The notes under the pieces were generated by a model. It ran no database searches, was not told the origin of the DNA, and saw only the letters and a list, made by a program, of their open reading frames with translations. A program made the translations under genes and the position numbers. Below are positions 46,567 to 58,094 of a stretch of 64,000 nt of DNA, in pieces. This DNA is from Paramacrobiotus metropolitanus (Eukaryota; Tardigrada; Eutardigrada; Parachela; Macrobiotidae): contig NW_026570424.1 in assembly GCF_019649055.1 (NCBI RefSeq), positions 62,001 to 126,000 of the forward strand. Direction: 5' to 3'. The stretch's first letter is position 1. Every line of letters starts with the position of its first letter.

Positions 46567-47193
46567 TTTATTAGAAATTAGGCAAGACACAACAACAAAA
46601 ACAGCGCAAATCGAATCTGGAAATTAAACACGGCGTATAAAACGGTGCAAACCGTCGAATCGGAATCGGACAGATCAGGCAATACTTGGTCATGAGAGAG
46701 GAAAGGAAAAGGAAGAGAAGAAATAAAATTCACATCGAGAACGTTCCGACGATCATCCGTCTGGCTGGCTTTCCAAGGCGAGCATTGCGAGTACATTAAC
46801 CGAATACAAAAAGAAGAGGCAAGGATAATTCAAATCAAAATCCAGTTACTATAACGTCATCTGTATCAGAATAGGCAACTAGTCATCTCTAACAACGTAA
46901 AACTACAATCCAACTGCAGGCGCGCACTGCCGGCCCAATCATTTTCCACAAGCAATATCCGGGCGTCCACCACGAAAGCCGATCGGTCCACACGCTCATC
47001 ACCGCCGCTGCAAAGGCAAAATAAATACATTTACAACAGTATTTTACTATTAAACACTTTCTACAAGATACTGCAATATTTTTCGCAAATTTATTTCTAT
47101 TTTAATCAACAATTGCAAATAATTTTTATTTCTATTGCAAATTTATTTCCGATTTCCTCGACCAACCTGCTCCGCTGTCTGTACATGGCGGCG
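46567..47193 (-). other. 3' untranslated region of the E78-like receptor gene
   Basis: An AATAAA on the minus strand (plus-strand tttatt at 46567-46572) follows the E78-like stop by about 620 bases. A donor-like GCAG|GTTGGT near 47169 and an acceptor-like TTTGCAG near 47009 suggest an intron within the untranslated region. The open frame at 46578-46796 lacks coding character. Confidence 0.45.
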
Positions 47194-50100
47194 CTCATGA
47201 GCAGGCGGCGCCGTTGTTGCACATCATTTGATACTGCAAATAGAAGAGTAACGCCATAAATTAAACTAAAAAGGAAAATACTGAATAATTCAAGCAATTT
47301 AAATGGTAATAAATCGGCGATTTTAATAATTTAATGTGAGCAAATGAAATGGGTGTACCTCGAGGTCGTTCTTGGGTATGTCGAATATCTCGGCGAAGAG
47401 GGGCGGCATGTGCGTCAAGTAGTTCCAGTTGGCGCGGAACCAGTCCAGCTGCTCGCCGTGCAGCTGATTCACACTGCGCAGCTCGCCCAGCAGCGCCATC
47501 GCCGACTGGAACAAGAAGGGCTCGCCGGCGCGCTGCCGGCGCAAGTGGACGCGCAGCGCCTCCTGCAGGCTCTCCTGCAGCTGCTCCACCAGCCGCGGCT
47601 GCAGCTCCCGCTCCATCGCCGCCACCGCCGACGGAGCGCCCCATCCCACGCGGTCTACCGTAACACGCGGGAAACAATCACAATTATTTCAGTAAAAAAA
47701 AACAATGCTTAATTTAATTCCAATTAGATCCAATTAAAATTTAACTGAATAAACAAATTAATACATCAGCTGACGACGTACCGGGCGTGTAGAGGACGAT
47801 GGCCGAGAGGAGACCGATGTCGGTGTCGGTCAGCTGCAGACTCTGCATGTCCGCGCAGAACTTGAACATCCGCCCGGCCACGTCTGCCTGCAATGCACCA
47901 GAAGGTTACCCACTTTATCAAACAGCTGAATATGTAGGAGAAAATTATATCAGCGACAAAGCATTAATTTTGCTCTCGTTTGACGAATTTATCCTGCAAC
48001 ATAAGTAACTGTAGCAGCGGATGACCGACAAAACTCTAGATTGCCACCGCACTACGATAATTCCTGTGAATACTGGTAAGAAGCGTGGAAAACTGCGCAA
48101 AAATTCAAGAAACTTATTGAAATAAAATGGACACATAATTTATCAACGTGGAAAAATAATTCAGTAAATTATGAAAATAAATCAGGAAATTATTAGACAG
48201 ATTAGGAAAATAATTGTACAAATCAGGATAATAATACCGTAAGGTAAACGAGAAAATTAATTCCAATTTAATGGAGAAACTGTAATTGTTTTACCTCGAG
48301 GATGAGTTCGAGCTGTTGGCGCGTGACGTAACTGCCGTCATGGAAGGTCAACTGGCCGTGCACGCCCATCCGGCCGATGTGCAGCATCCACATCTCGAAG
48401 AAGGCGCCCTTGATGAGGATCAGCTGCTCCGTCTGGCTCAGCTCGCCGAAGCGCGGCGTCCTCTTCGCAAACTCCACACTCCGCTGGATGGCGGGATTGA
48501 TCAGGTTGGCCAGGCTCTGCCACATGAGGATCCGCTGCAGGTGACTGCTGTCCGGCGCGCACTGCGGCTGCGGCCCGCCCTTGGGCAGCCGCGGCGGCGC
48601 CGCTTCCGGCTCGGTGAGGATGGCCGGGTGGCGCGTGTTGAGGAGCTGGCGCACCTTGTCCTCGGTGTAGAAGCAGTTGGCTGTGTGCGCCTGGCTGACG
48701 GTGAGGATGACGCTGTACACCGACTGCAGCTGCTGCTCGCTCTCCACGCCCAGTTCGCTGAGCTCCCCGGGGAGCTGGCCGTGGGACTGCGAGTCGGGCG
48801 ACTCGCTCTTGATGACCCCGCCGGGGTAGGCCGCGGAGGAGGAGTCCACGAGGGGCGCCGACGGGGGCGGGTGCTTGGACGTCGAGGGGTCCGCGTGGCG
48901 CGGGGTCCGCGATTTCGGCACGCGCCCGTACCGGACGGCTGCCGTTACATCACAGTTATCACCATCTTTTTCAATAAAAGTTAAATTTTTAAAAAAATTA
49001 AAAAAAATTCAAAGACATCTACATAAACAATTAATAAAACAACAAATTTTAAACTATTTAATTAAATTATGCGGATTAAATCACATTCAATAAAACTAAA
49101 CGTATTAAGTTAAAAGAGATTTAAATTAAACAAACTTTAAACCAGGTAATTCAAACTAATTTCAACTGGGTACTTAATTATTCGAAAAGTAAATTTTAAT
49201 TTCGATTATTTTAAAATTTAAAACAAATAAAAAATGTCAGATTAACATTCAAAAATTCGAGATACTGAAACGAAACAAATTTGAATAACTACTGCAGAAA
49301 TGAAAATAAAAATTGGACAAAATGATTGTATGTATGGACGTACAGTCGCGGGACATGCCGACAGAGAGGCACTTGCGGAAGCGGCAGAACTGGCAGCGGT
49401 TGCGGTTGGCGCGCTGCACCGTGCAGCGGCCTTCGCGCAGACAGCGGTACTCGATCTGCTTCTGGATGGAGCGCCGGAAGAAGCCCTGCACCACAACGAC
49501 CATTAATATCTGTTCAAAGAGACGACCAAGGCGAAAAGCAGGACACACCTTGCAGCCTTCGCAGCTGGTGACGCCGTAGTGGTAGCCGCTGGCCTTGTCG
49601 CCGCACACCTTGCACGGCACGGCGATCTTGCTGGGCGTCGAGGAGTTGGAGTCGGCCGCGGCCTGCAGACTGCCGTCTAAGAAACCACGCCAATATTAGA
49701 TTAATAAATCAGAATTAATTGCAATGTATTTTTACAAATTATTTTTCTGTGGAAACAAGTGTACAGCAGCACTTACCGGCATCCTTGGTGGTGTGGAGGT
49801 CCAGGTCGGAGATCTCGGAGGTGGTGGTGCTGGCCTCGAGGTGCTGCAGCGCCCCCTGCAGCGGATCACTGCCGTCGCTGTCCGTCAGACCCAGCGCCCG
49901 CCGCTGCGCCTCCTCCCCCGCCTCCGCCTCCCCGGCCCCCTCCAGCTCGCCCTCCAGGCCGCCGCCGCCGCACCCGTACACTTCCGTCGAGTGGAACAGC
50001 AGCGGATCCTCGTCGGCTGACTGCAATCAGACCAACTGCCAATTTCCACTCACACAGCCAACCAACTTCATGCCGGCAACGGTCAAATTATTCACAAACC

Positions 50101-50671
50101 AAATATGATGTAACCGAATAACTGCTTTGTAAAAAAAAGATTGAAAAAATCAGAAAATTAATTTTTAAAATAGAATAATCATGAATTTTGAGAATTTCAA
50201 GTGGAGAATTTTATCTAATTTTTCCTGCTGAAAATAAAATAAAGTTTAACGCAATCCGCGCAAAAGCACCATTCAAATTCGTAAAAAATTCAAATGCAAA
50301 ATAAATAAAATAAATATTTCGCCATACGAATCCATCAAAATCGTGAACGTGGCAATTCCAAAATAAATTTAAATTATCTGCAAATAACAGGAATATTTCG
50401 CTGGCACGCGCACCTGTTCAAAGAGGACGACGGATCCCGGGAAGAGGGTGCCGGCGGGATAATTGAGGACCTTGCCGCTGATCTGGTCGATGCTGAGGTG
50501 GATGGTGCCGGCCTCGAAGACGGCGGGACTGTTGCTCGCCGTCTTGCCCTTCATCGGCATCGGTAGCGACCCTGCGCCGCAGCCGAGGATGCCGGCCTTC
50601 TTCTGGCTGCTGTCCGCGGCCCGGTGCACCGCCGACGTCGCCTCCTTGCTGCTCATCGCGCCGCGCCACAT
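47194..50671 (-). CDS. E78-like nuclear hormone receptor (NR1 family), eight coding exons
   Basis: Exons are 50671-50414, 50020-49777, 49676-49549, 49485-49344, 48938-48295, 47887-47782, 47654-47359 and 47232-47194, giving about 618 residues with closing phases. The DNA-binding domain spans exons 3-5: [20 protein letters not shown], then [20 protein letters not shown], a second finger ending [18 protein letters not shown], and the T-box VRYGRVPKS. All eight zinc cysteines are present. The wording is closest in memory to insect Eip78C. The ligand-binding domain runs from about residue 290, with [18 protein letters not shown] in the region of helices 3-5 and [11 protein letters not shown] as the probable AF-2 helix. 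It should be a nuclear transcription factor; in insects E78 belongs to the ecdysone response. The last coding exon adds only 12 residues. The N-terminus is Ser/Gly/Glu-rich. Confidence 0.9.
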
Positions 50672-53600
50672 TCATTCACAGCCACCAACACTAACAATTA
50701 ATCAACCAATTTTTATCCAACAATTATCAAGTAGAACAACATCGACACGATCACGATATTAAAAATTAATTTTAAAACAAGCGCTAGACAATTTTCAAAA
50801 CAAGTACTACAACAAAATCCGTCATTCCGCGTAGAATGCACTAACAGACGATTCAGCAGCGGTGCCAAAACCGATCGATAGCCGCTCGGCCAGCGTCCAT
50901 TCAGGCTTTAGCATGCGCGCTCACTTGTCTGTTGCTCTTTTGTGCCGCGGTGCACAGCGCAGACCAACGTCCACTCGGTACGTACGTACAACGGCTTAAC
51001 AGCAAGTGCAGCGAGTGCGGCAGACAGCAGCACATGTCTCACTTCACTCACACGTACTGACAAGTACGGTTGCGTAATGCGCGAGGTCAGTGACCAGCTG
51101 CGCCAAGGCTGAGCGTGTACACCGCCAGCTGATCACAGCCCATTGCGTAACCGGTTAAGGACGTTCTCGGGAAAGCGAAAAAGTGAAGCGGGCTGCGAAG
51201 TGGGATATCCAGTAATCTTACTCTCTGGCGTCTGGCGGATTCACATAACGCGGGAATAATTATTGATAAGAGATTGTGCGTATCTCTTGCATTTGCACGC
51301 GCCTGATACGGCAGACTGGGCGCTCGCTCGCGGTCATTCACCTGCGCGCGCACAATGGGTTTCGCTGCCATCTCACTACGATTACGGATTAGTAGGCTGG
51401 CTACACCGATGCACCACCGTTTAACACTCGCCGACAATCTTCCCATCGTTTAACACACATTTTTTCTAATTGCTAGTTATCAAAAATGGCCATTTCACAA
51501 TTGGCATAATATTACTGCCGCTGCGCGTTCAATCTTATTGTGTATTTTCTTTTGAAGAAAAAGCGAATACCTCATAATTTGCCAAAGATATTTCACAGAT
51601 AATCAAACTGATTCGGTGCCACATATTAAAGATTTTAATTCTGCAACAATATATTTAATTATAGTACTTTCGTTCGCATTTTAGCATTTTCCCCAAACTA
51701 CGTTATAAGTATTCTTACAAAAATTCAAGCCTAAATCGCTGCATTTTATTTTTTAATTTAAATTCTGGTAAAACCAAACGTAAACAATCATACGCCCGCA
51801 TTCCAATTTTCACATATAAATTTGTTTTGCTAATTTAAAACATTTTAAAACGCTGCGGTTTCTATTATGCAATGCCGCTGTGCAAACTTCAAGCAACATT
51901 TGTACATCTATCCAAACAATGATCATGTGATCGTGTTTCAAAAATTTATTCAGGATGGAAAAACGACAGATGGCGTGGAAATTTTACAGATGATCAGGAA
52001 CTAATCTGATTGGAAATTTTCAATTTTCTGTATACATTTCAGAACCGCTCTGCATGTTTATCTTGGCAATCTGAGCACAGAAGCAGAAGGGCGCAGAGCA
52101 CGAGAATTCTGTAGGCGGAGTGACTGGTCAGACAGAGAGCGGCGGATAGCCGTCGTAACTGGCCAGAAAGAGATAGCCGGCGCGGCAGCTGTGCAGCCGC
52201 AGAATGAACGAGAGGTCATTGCCACTGCACTGACTCGCGCAGGCTGCTATCGCTATCGCGGTGTCATTGACCCGCGCGGAATATGTAATCGCTCAACACA
52301 TGCACACACTCACTCACTCACACACACTGCTGGCTCTCAACCTTGACCACCACCACTTCCGGTTTCGCGCTTCTAACCCAATCACCGTCATTACGTCTGT
52401 GCACAAACAAAAGGCTGCTTTTTTGGAACGGGGCAAATTGGGTCGCGTCTGCACGCTTCCCTGCATGCGCTGCTGCTGCATCGCGCTGCCGCGACATGCA
52501 AATCACGGACACTTGAGTTTTCGATGACCACTGCAAAATCTGTTCGCCGAGAACGGCAGATTCTTTTACAGGGCTCGCCAAATAAACGCTGGCTCAGTTT
52601 TGTCAGTCGGAGATAACAATGAGGGAAATCGAGGCCTTTCTCATTTCCCAATTCCGACCATCCAGGCCTTAATCAGAAAATCAATTCTCAGAAAATTACA
52701 GAACTTTTTGTGCCAAAGATTAAGAAATAATTAGATAAATTTTTAAGATAATTAGTTTCATGTTCGTAAATTCAATGTTCGTAAATTCAATCAAGTTTAA
52801 AATAGTTGTTGAACAAATTTCTACAAACAAAGCAAAAAAAGCAGCAATTGTACGAAGCCTGTAATTACAGCGAACGAGCTTAATATTCCGTACAGTCAAC
52901 GAGCCACACGCAGCCTCAGTACAGTGATCTAACTACTTGCGCCACTCGCGCTAACTGCACAGCCTGACGGTCGATGACCGAGCGTCCGAGCAGCAAGTGA
53001 ACGATGACATAACCGGGAGCAGCATGTCCCGACATGACCGGTTTACGCGCGTTGTTCTCCAGAACTACATTCCAAAAACGTCCAACTTACTTGCAAATCG
53101 TAAAGTAATCCGACAAAACACTATAATCCTCTGTATCCACACCAATTCGTCGGGAATGACTGGCAAATCCAAACACAAACAAAGAAAAACTTGGTAGAAA
53201 ATTCGAGATGATCGAAATTAATTTCGAACTGAAATTCAAAAATTCTCAGACAGTCGAATGATGTGAAATTCCTGTATCAACAGGGGATTCCAAAGACAGG
53301 ACGGACAGGGAATCGCTAATGAGCGGAGTGTTTACGTCAGTAATTAATCACATTGTGCAATGCGAATTTTCCACAAAAAAATGACATCAAGATACAGAGG
53401 AAAACAGCCGATTCAGCGAATCCGTTCCACTGACAGTCTCGAAAAACAAACACGCGAGCGGAAGACGGCGAAGAGACGATGATAATAATCCGCAGAAGAA
53501 GAAGATACGGCCGCGTTCCGTTCTGTACGTTCGTCATTGTATGAATCGCAGTACGATGCGCGCCATTGTGTGAGTCGAGCTGGCTTATCCGTATCGACTA

Positions 53601-54789
53601 TCGAGCAGCCCGATAAAGCGCAGTGGCCAGTCAGAAGCGGCCTTCGCGGCTCAGAAGGCGTGACGCAGAACCGAACACAACAAAACACCACACAACGCCG
53701 CTCGCTCGCCGACCGGCCACTTTCATTGCATGCGCAATTTCGCAGCCAACTTTTTTTTCCACTGGCCGCTCAAAGCATTCAACTGGTTGGATCTGGAATA
53801 TTTTTCTATGGTACTTACATTTTTCCTGTTAGCAGTTTCCTTGGTATAATTCATTTTCAGATGGAAGATTTTCAGATAACTTTTAATCTGATTTGAATAC
53901 TTAGTAACTTACTTAACGTGCCAATTCGGTTTGTTACGAGCCGCTACAGGCATACTGCGGCTTGCGCTCAGTAACGAATTTTATTTTCAATTCAATAAGT
54001 AACTGTATTTTTTGCGGTAATGTTACTATTATGACGTAGTCAGACGTACGCATACGATACAACCTTGCAAAAAATTTAATAAAAACTTTAAATTTTTTTG
54101 AATCAAAAATTTGATTGAATAGATAAATCTTGTTATTCGATCCCGTACGTTACATCGTTTTAAATGAGCGCGAATTAAAGTATTTATTAACTGGAACTTT
54201 ACAGTGGCATGAAACGCATTGTGTAACAAGGGAAAAAACAGCATAAAAGGAATATCGACGGACTGGACACCGGGCAAGAAAACGAAGGTCCGCTGAGAAA
54301 TCACTGAGATCGCCACGAAATCAAACACCCTTCAACATCACCCAACTGAGCCAAATAATAATTATAATTTCTCCCGAAAATTCCCGCTAAAATTCCGCCG
54401 CTGAGCCGAGCGCTGAATAATTACAATTCCATCCCGAAATTCCCGGCATTCCCGTTTGGATCAGCCGGTGAGCCAGGCGCTGACGCGGCCCACCGAATCG
54501 CCGACCGACTGATGACCGCCGCCGTCACCGACACCTGCCCGCCCGCCCTGGGGGCCCCGCCACCCCCGCCACCCCCGGTCCGCTGGTCATCGCACAAACG
54601 GCACGGCACGGCACGCACAGCACCGCGCACGACGGGACGGCCGCGTCCGTGGGTTTACGCGGTGGAAATGGAGCGCGCTTCCGGGTCCCGGGAGGAAGGC
54701 TTCCCAGTGTTTAATCAGCTGCCGAATTTGTAGATTTACTTTTTATCCATTTTTGCCACGATTTTCTAAGCGTTTTGTCGCCGTACCTG
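50672..54789. other. Long non-coding stretch upstream of the E78-like gene
   Basis: About 4 kb without a supportable gene. It should hold the E78-like promoter and perhaps untranslated first exons. Observed features are a GA-rich and CA-rich stretch near 52290-52330 (cacacactcactcactcacac), the repeated phrase 'catgttcgtaaattcaat' near 52765, and a C-rich run near 54540-54590. The open frames here (51087-51446, 53537-53896, 54029-54328, 54512-54733) have no splice context or family resemblance. Confidence 0.4.
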
Positions 54790-57334
54790 CTCTTGATGCA
54801 GCATGAGCTCCTGCACATATTTCACCGGCGTCTCTTTAAAGTCCTTGACGCGGATCTTGCCGAAGCGCTCCATCTCCTTCTTGATCATCTTGGAAATATC
54901 GTTGAAATCCTTCTAGCCCTGCTCGTCTTGTCCTTTCACTAAAATATACTGAATAAATAAAATTCCAACAACTTCCCAAAAGTAGAGATATTATTTCGGA
55001 ATTTGCTGATTTACAAAATTCAATTTATTCAGCATATTCAACAGTATATCCGCCAAAAAATAGAGATACGCCTGCTATAGCTTCTTTATCAGCTAAGCTA
55101 AACTTCTTCACATTTATATTATTTCAGCAATTTCGTTATTGAAATCCAGGCCAACATATTAACAAAAATGATAAATAATAACACCGACCTCGAGGACTGC
55201 GTCGGACGGGGCCTGGATCTTATCGGGCCTGCTCGGCAACTCCCGCTTTTTGGCCAGCCCGCTGATCTAGTTGGCGCACATCTTTGATCAACGGTGAGTG
55301 CTCTCAACAGTTGGCCAACATCCCCGTCGCGCTCGACAAATCTGCACAAATTAATTTTCAAAAAAATTTCACACATTAATCCGTAATAAATTAAATCAAT
55401 CACTGAAATAATCTGAAACATAAACTAATTAAAAATTATTCAAATCAAAATTTAATCAAAGTAAAATTAATTAAAAAGACTGAAAAATACCTCCATAAAA
55501 TGAGCGAATTTATTCAAAAATTAATCCGTAAAACCCCAGTTAAAATTACTGAAATAAATAATTAAAACATAGATTAATCAGTTTTAAAAAGCTGAATTAA
55601 ACTGAAAATAAACAGAATTAAACAGATTAAAAATAAATCAGTAAACGCAATTAAATCGAAATCATTATTCGATGCCAGTCTCGCTGACCGACTGAAAAAT
55701 ACCTTCATAAAATGAATGAATTTATTCAAGAATTAATCCGTAAAAACCGAGTTAAAATTGCTGAAATAAATCATTACGTAGATTAATCAGTTTTAAAAAG
55801 CTGAATTAAACTGAAAATAAACAGATTAAAAAATACATCAGTATATCCATTAATTCAGATTCACTATCCGACAAACTGGATGCCCGTCCCGCTGACCTCG
55901 ACGGTGGTGGTAGAGCGATTCGACGCTGGCGTGCAGCTTCTTCAGCTGCATCTCCATGTTGTCGATCTGCGAGGTCTTTTCTTCGAACCACTGCAAAAAC
56001 CACCCAAATAAAACAACCAGCATCACCGACGAACAGTCAGAAGAGCATACTTCGTCCTTCTCCTCCATCTTGTTGGTGATGCGCGTCACCTGCTCGCCGA
56101 CCTTCCCGAACAAGCGCATCACGCCGGCCCCGCTGAAGGCGCTGGTGTTGCTGGCCTTGGGCAGCGTCTCGTCCATCTCCAGGAACTCCCGCAAGTCGGG
56201 GTCCATGCGCAGCACCGGGTGTTGCGCCGTGCGCGCCAGGAAGCGCTCCAGCGCCGCGCGACGCCGCTCCACGAATTCTCCTGTAAAAAACCGCCAAATT
56301 AATTTTAAGATTAATTCTTAATACGAAAATAAAATTATAAAATCAAATAAATTCCATTTTTAATTCAATGAATCAACCAACTAAATGTTATAAAATCATT
56401 CGTAACAAATAAACATCTTTTTACCGGAAGCGCCGTCGGGCGCGGTGGTGTCGCCCTTGGACATCTTGACCTTGGCCATCCCGGCCACGCTCTTCTCGGG
56501 CGCCGGCGGCACGAAGCGGCCGACGTGCACGTGCTTCTCCTGCAGCTTCTCGTGCAGGCCCAGGAAGTCGCTGAAGCGGCGCACCACCGAGAACTTGCGG
56601 CGCCGGAAGACGGCCAGGTTCGTCTCCGTGCTGACTTTGTACTGCACGTACGCGTTCAACCCCTCGTTCACCTTCTGCGGCTCGCTCACCGTCACCGTCA
56701 CCGTCACGAACTTGTCCTCCTCCTCCTTCGCTTCCTTTGTGATCTGTTCAAATATTTTTTTTATTTGTTCTCGGATTTCATAGGAAACTCCACATGAAAA
56801 CCAGAAGTAAGTAGAAAAAATCACGAATATTTTTAAATCACGAAGTCTGCTGTACATTTCTACGTAACGAAATAAAATATTAAATAGTTTAACCTGCTTT
56901 TTCATAACATTTCACCAGCATAAATAAGCCAAACAAATTATTTCTATCGTAATTCGTAAATAAACATCAAATCTGTTTCAGTCAACTGATCAGCGCTATA
57001 TAACTAAATACGTACTGCAAACGAAATTAACGGATAATACGCAGACGAATAAAACATGAAATTTACATTGTACAACTTACTACGCGTTTGGGCGCTGCGA
57101 AGGGCTCGTCGCGGTCGCGCGCGGTGGAAGAACTGGAGTCGGAGACGTAGCTGATCTTGAGACGGCGGTGGACGTCAGCGACGTCTGCGAGGCGTCGTCG
57201 CGGTCCGCGCGGGCCGCCTCCTCGCGACTCTGGCTGTCCCGGCCCAGATCCATCTTCCGCAAGTCCGGTGGCGTCATGCCGCCGCCAAAGGGATTATCCC
57301 GGCCCGCGGCCCATTCATCGCTCCGAGTGCTTTC
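54790..57334 (-). pseudogene. SNX1/SNX2-type sorting nexin with eroded BAR half
   Basis: Recognisable exons are 57334-57081, 56743-56425, 56281-56050 and 55990-55897. The second carries the PX domain: KVNEGLNAYVQYKVSTETNL, then RRFSDFLGLHEKLQEKHVHV and PPAPEKSVAGMAKVKMSKGD. The third and fourth match the PX-BAR linker (ERRRAALERFL, DPDLREFLE, SGAGVMRLF, WFEEKTSQIDNMEMQLKKLH). Intact SNX1/2 then has a long BAR domain. Here only fragments remain: about 55330-55192 (LAKKRELPSRPDKIQ) and 54915-54790 (KDFNDISKMIKKEMERFGKI, RVKDF) with TAG in frame just before KDF, and most of the middle is missing. In the first exon the 3' part (KISYVSDSSSS..EPFAAPKR) is in a different frame from the 5' part. Normal family members bind PI3P on endosomes and form retromer coats. 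A PX-only product is possible. Confidence 0.65.
55479..55838. repeat. Tandem duplication of about 212 bp in the decayed sorting nexin
   Basis: gactgaaaaatacctccataaaatga at about 55479 recurs as gactgaaaaataccttcataaaatga at about 55691, followed in both by 'aattaatccgtaaaa', 'gttaaaatt.ctgaaataaat', 'agattaatcagttttaaaaa' and 'gctgaattaaactgaaaataaacag'. It lies where BAR-domain exons would be expected. Confidence 0.8.
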
Positions 57335-58094
57335 CTGCAGAGAAACAGGCGAGGAAATCAACCACAGATCTGCTTTAATCGTGCTTCCACAGTCAACACT
57401 GGCGCAAGCTAAGCGGTCCATGTACTGCACGCTGCACTCTACCTTAACTACAACAGGGAAGTGCGAAGATAAGCCCCGTTTGCAACAGCCAAATGCATAC
57501 TGTACGTCTTCACACTCTCACTGCAGTTTCTGTCAGTTTCCACTTTCCAGGTAAAAACGGTCTCCGCCATGCGCGTTAAATTAAGGAAATTTTCGGTCAA
57601 ATAAAAACGAACCTCCAGAGTGGACTGGCACTTTTCAAATAATTTATAATTTAATAAATTCCGTCAAAACCGAATTTAAATAAATTTCGTACGTTCAGCG
57701 CACAAGTACGCCAGCTGTGCGGCCTGTGCCCAATCGCAGCTTCCGTCCATTGTTCTCGGCTGCGAGCGGTGCAGTGTGACTCACCAGCTTATCACACGGT
57801 GAAGCGTGCTTCATCGTGAAGTCTGTCGATCAGCTGCAGCAGCTGGTCAGCTGGCGCGGAATTCTTATTTTGCTTGGTGCCGCGTGCACGCTACAGCGGT
57901 CGTTGATCGAGATCCAACAACGGAAAGTGCCTCGGCACCTGGAGTCTGATGCTTACGACTGTAATTTTTTGCTGCACGCCTAAATCTGCAAGTCACCTTT
58001 GCCAGCTTCATCTCGTTTTGCAGAAATTATCGATCAAAGTGCTTACTGTACGAAACCGTTCCGTGTGAAAGTCTTATCTGTTCAGTTGCGTGCA
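57335..58094. promoter_or_regulatory. Divergent upstream region
   Basis: The decayed sorting nexin reads left and the next gene reads right, so both upstream regions fall here. A minus-strand ATG at about 57570 (MAETVFTWKV) is a possible sorting-nexin start but could not be joined in frame. No other coding sequence is supported. Confidence 0.35.

Noticed and set aside
46578-46796. Minus-strand hydrophobic frame
   Set aside because: It lies in the probable 3' untranslated region of the E78-like gene, next to its AATAAA.
48286-48984. 232-codon plus-strand frame
   Set aside because: Antisense shadow of the E78-like ligand-binding exon, which matches a known family.
54512-54733. Plus-strand proline-rich frame
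   Set aside because: Composition comes from a C-rich stretch; no start context, splicing or homology.
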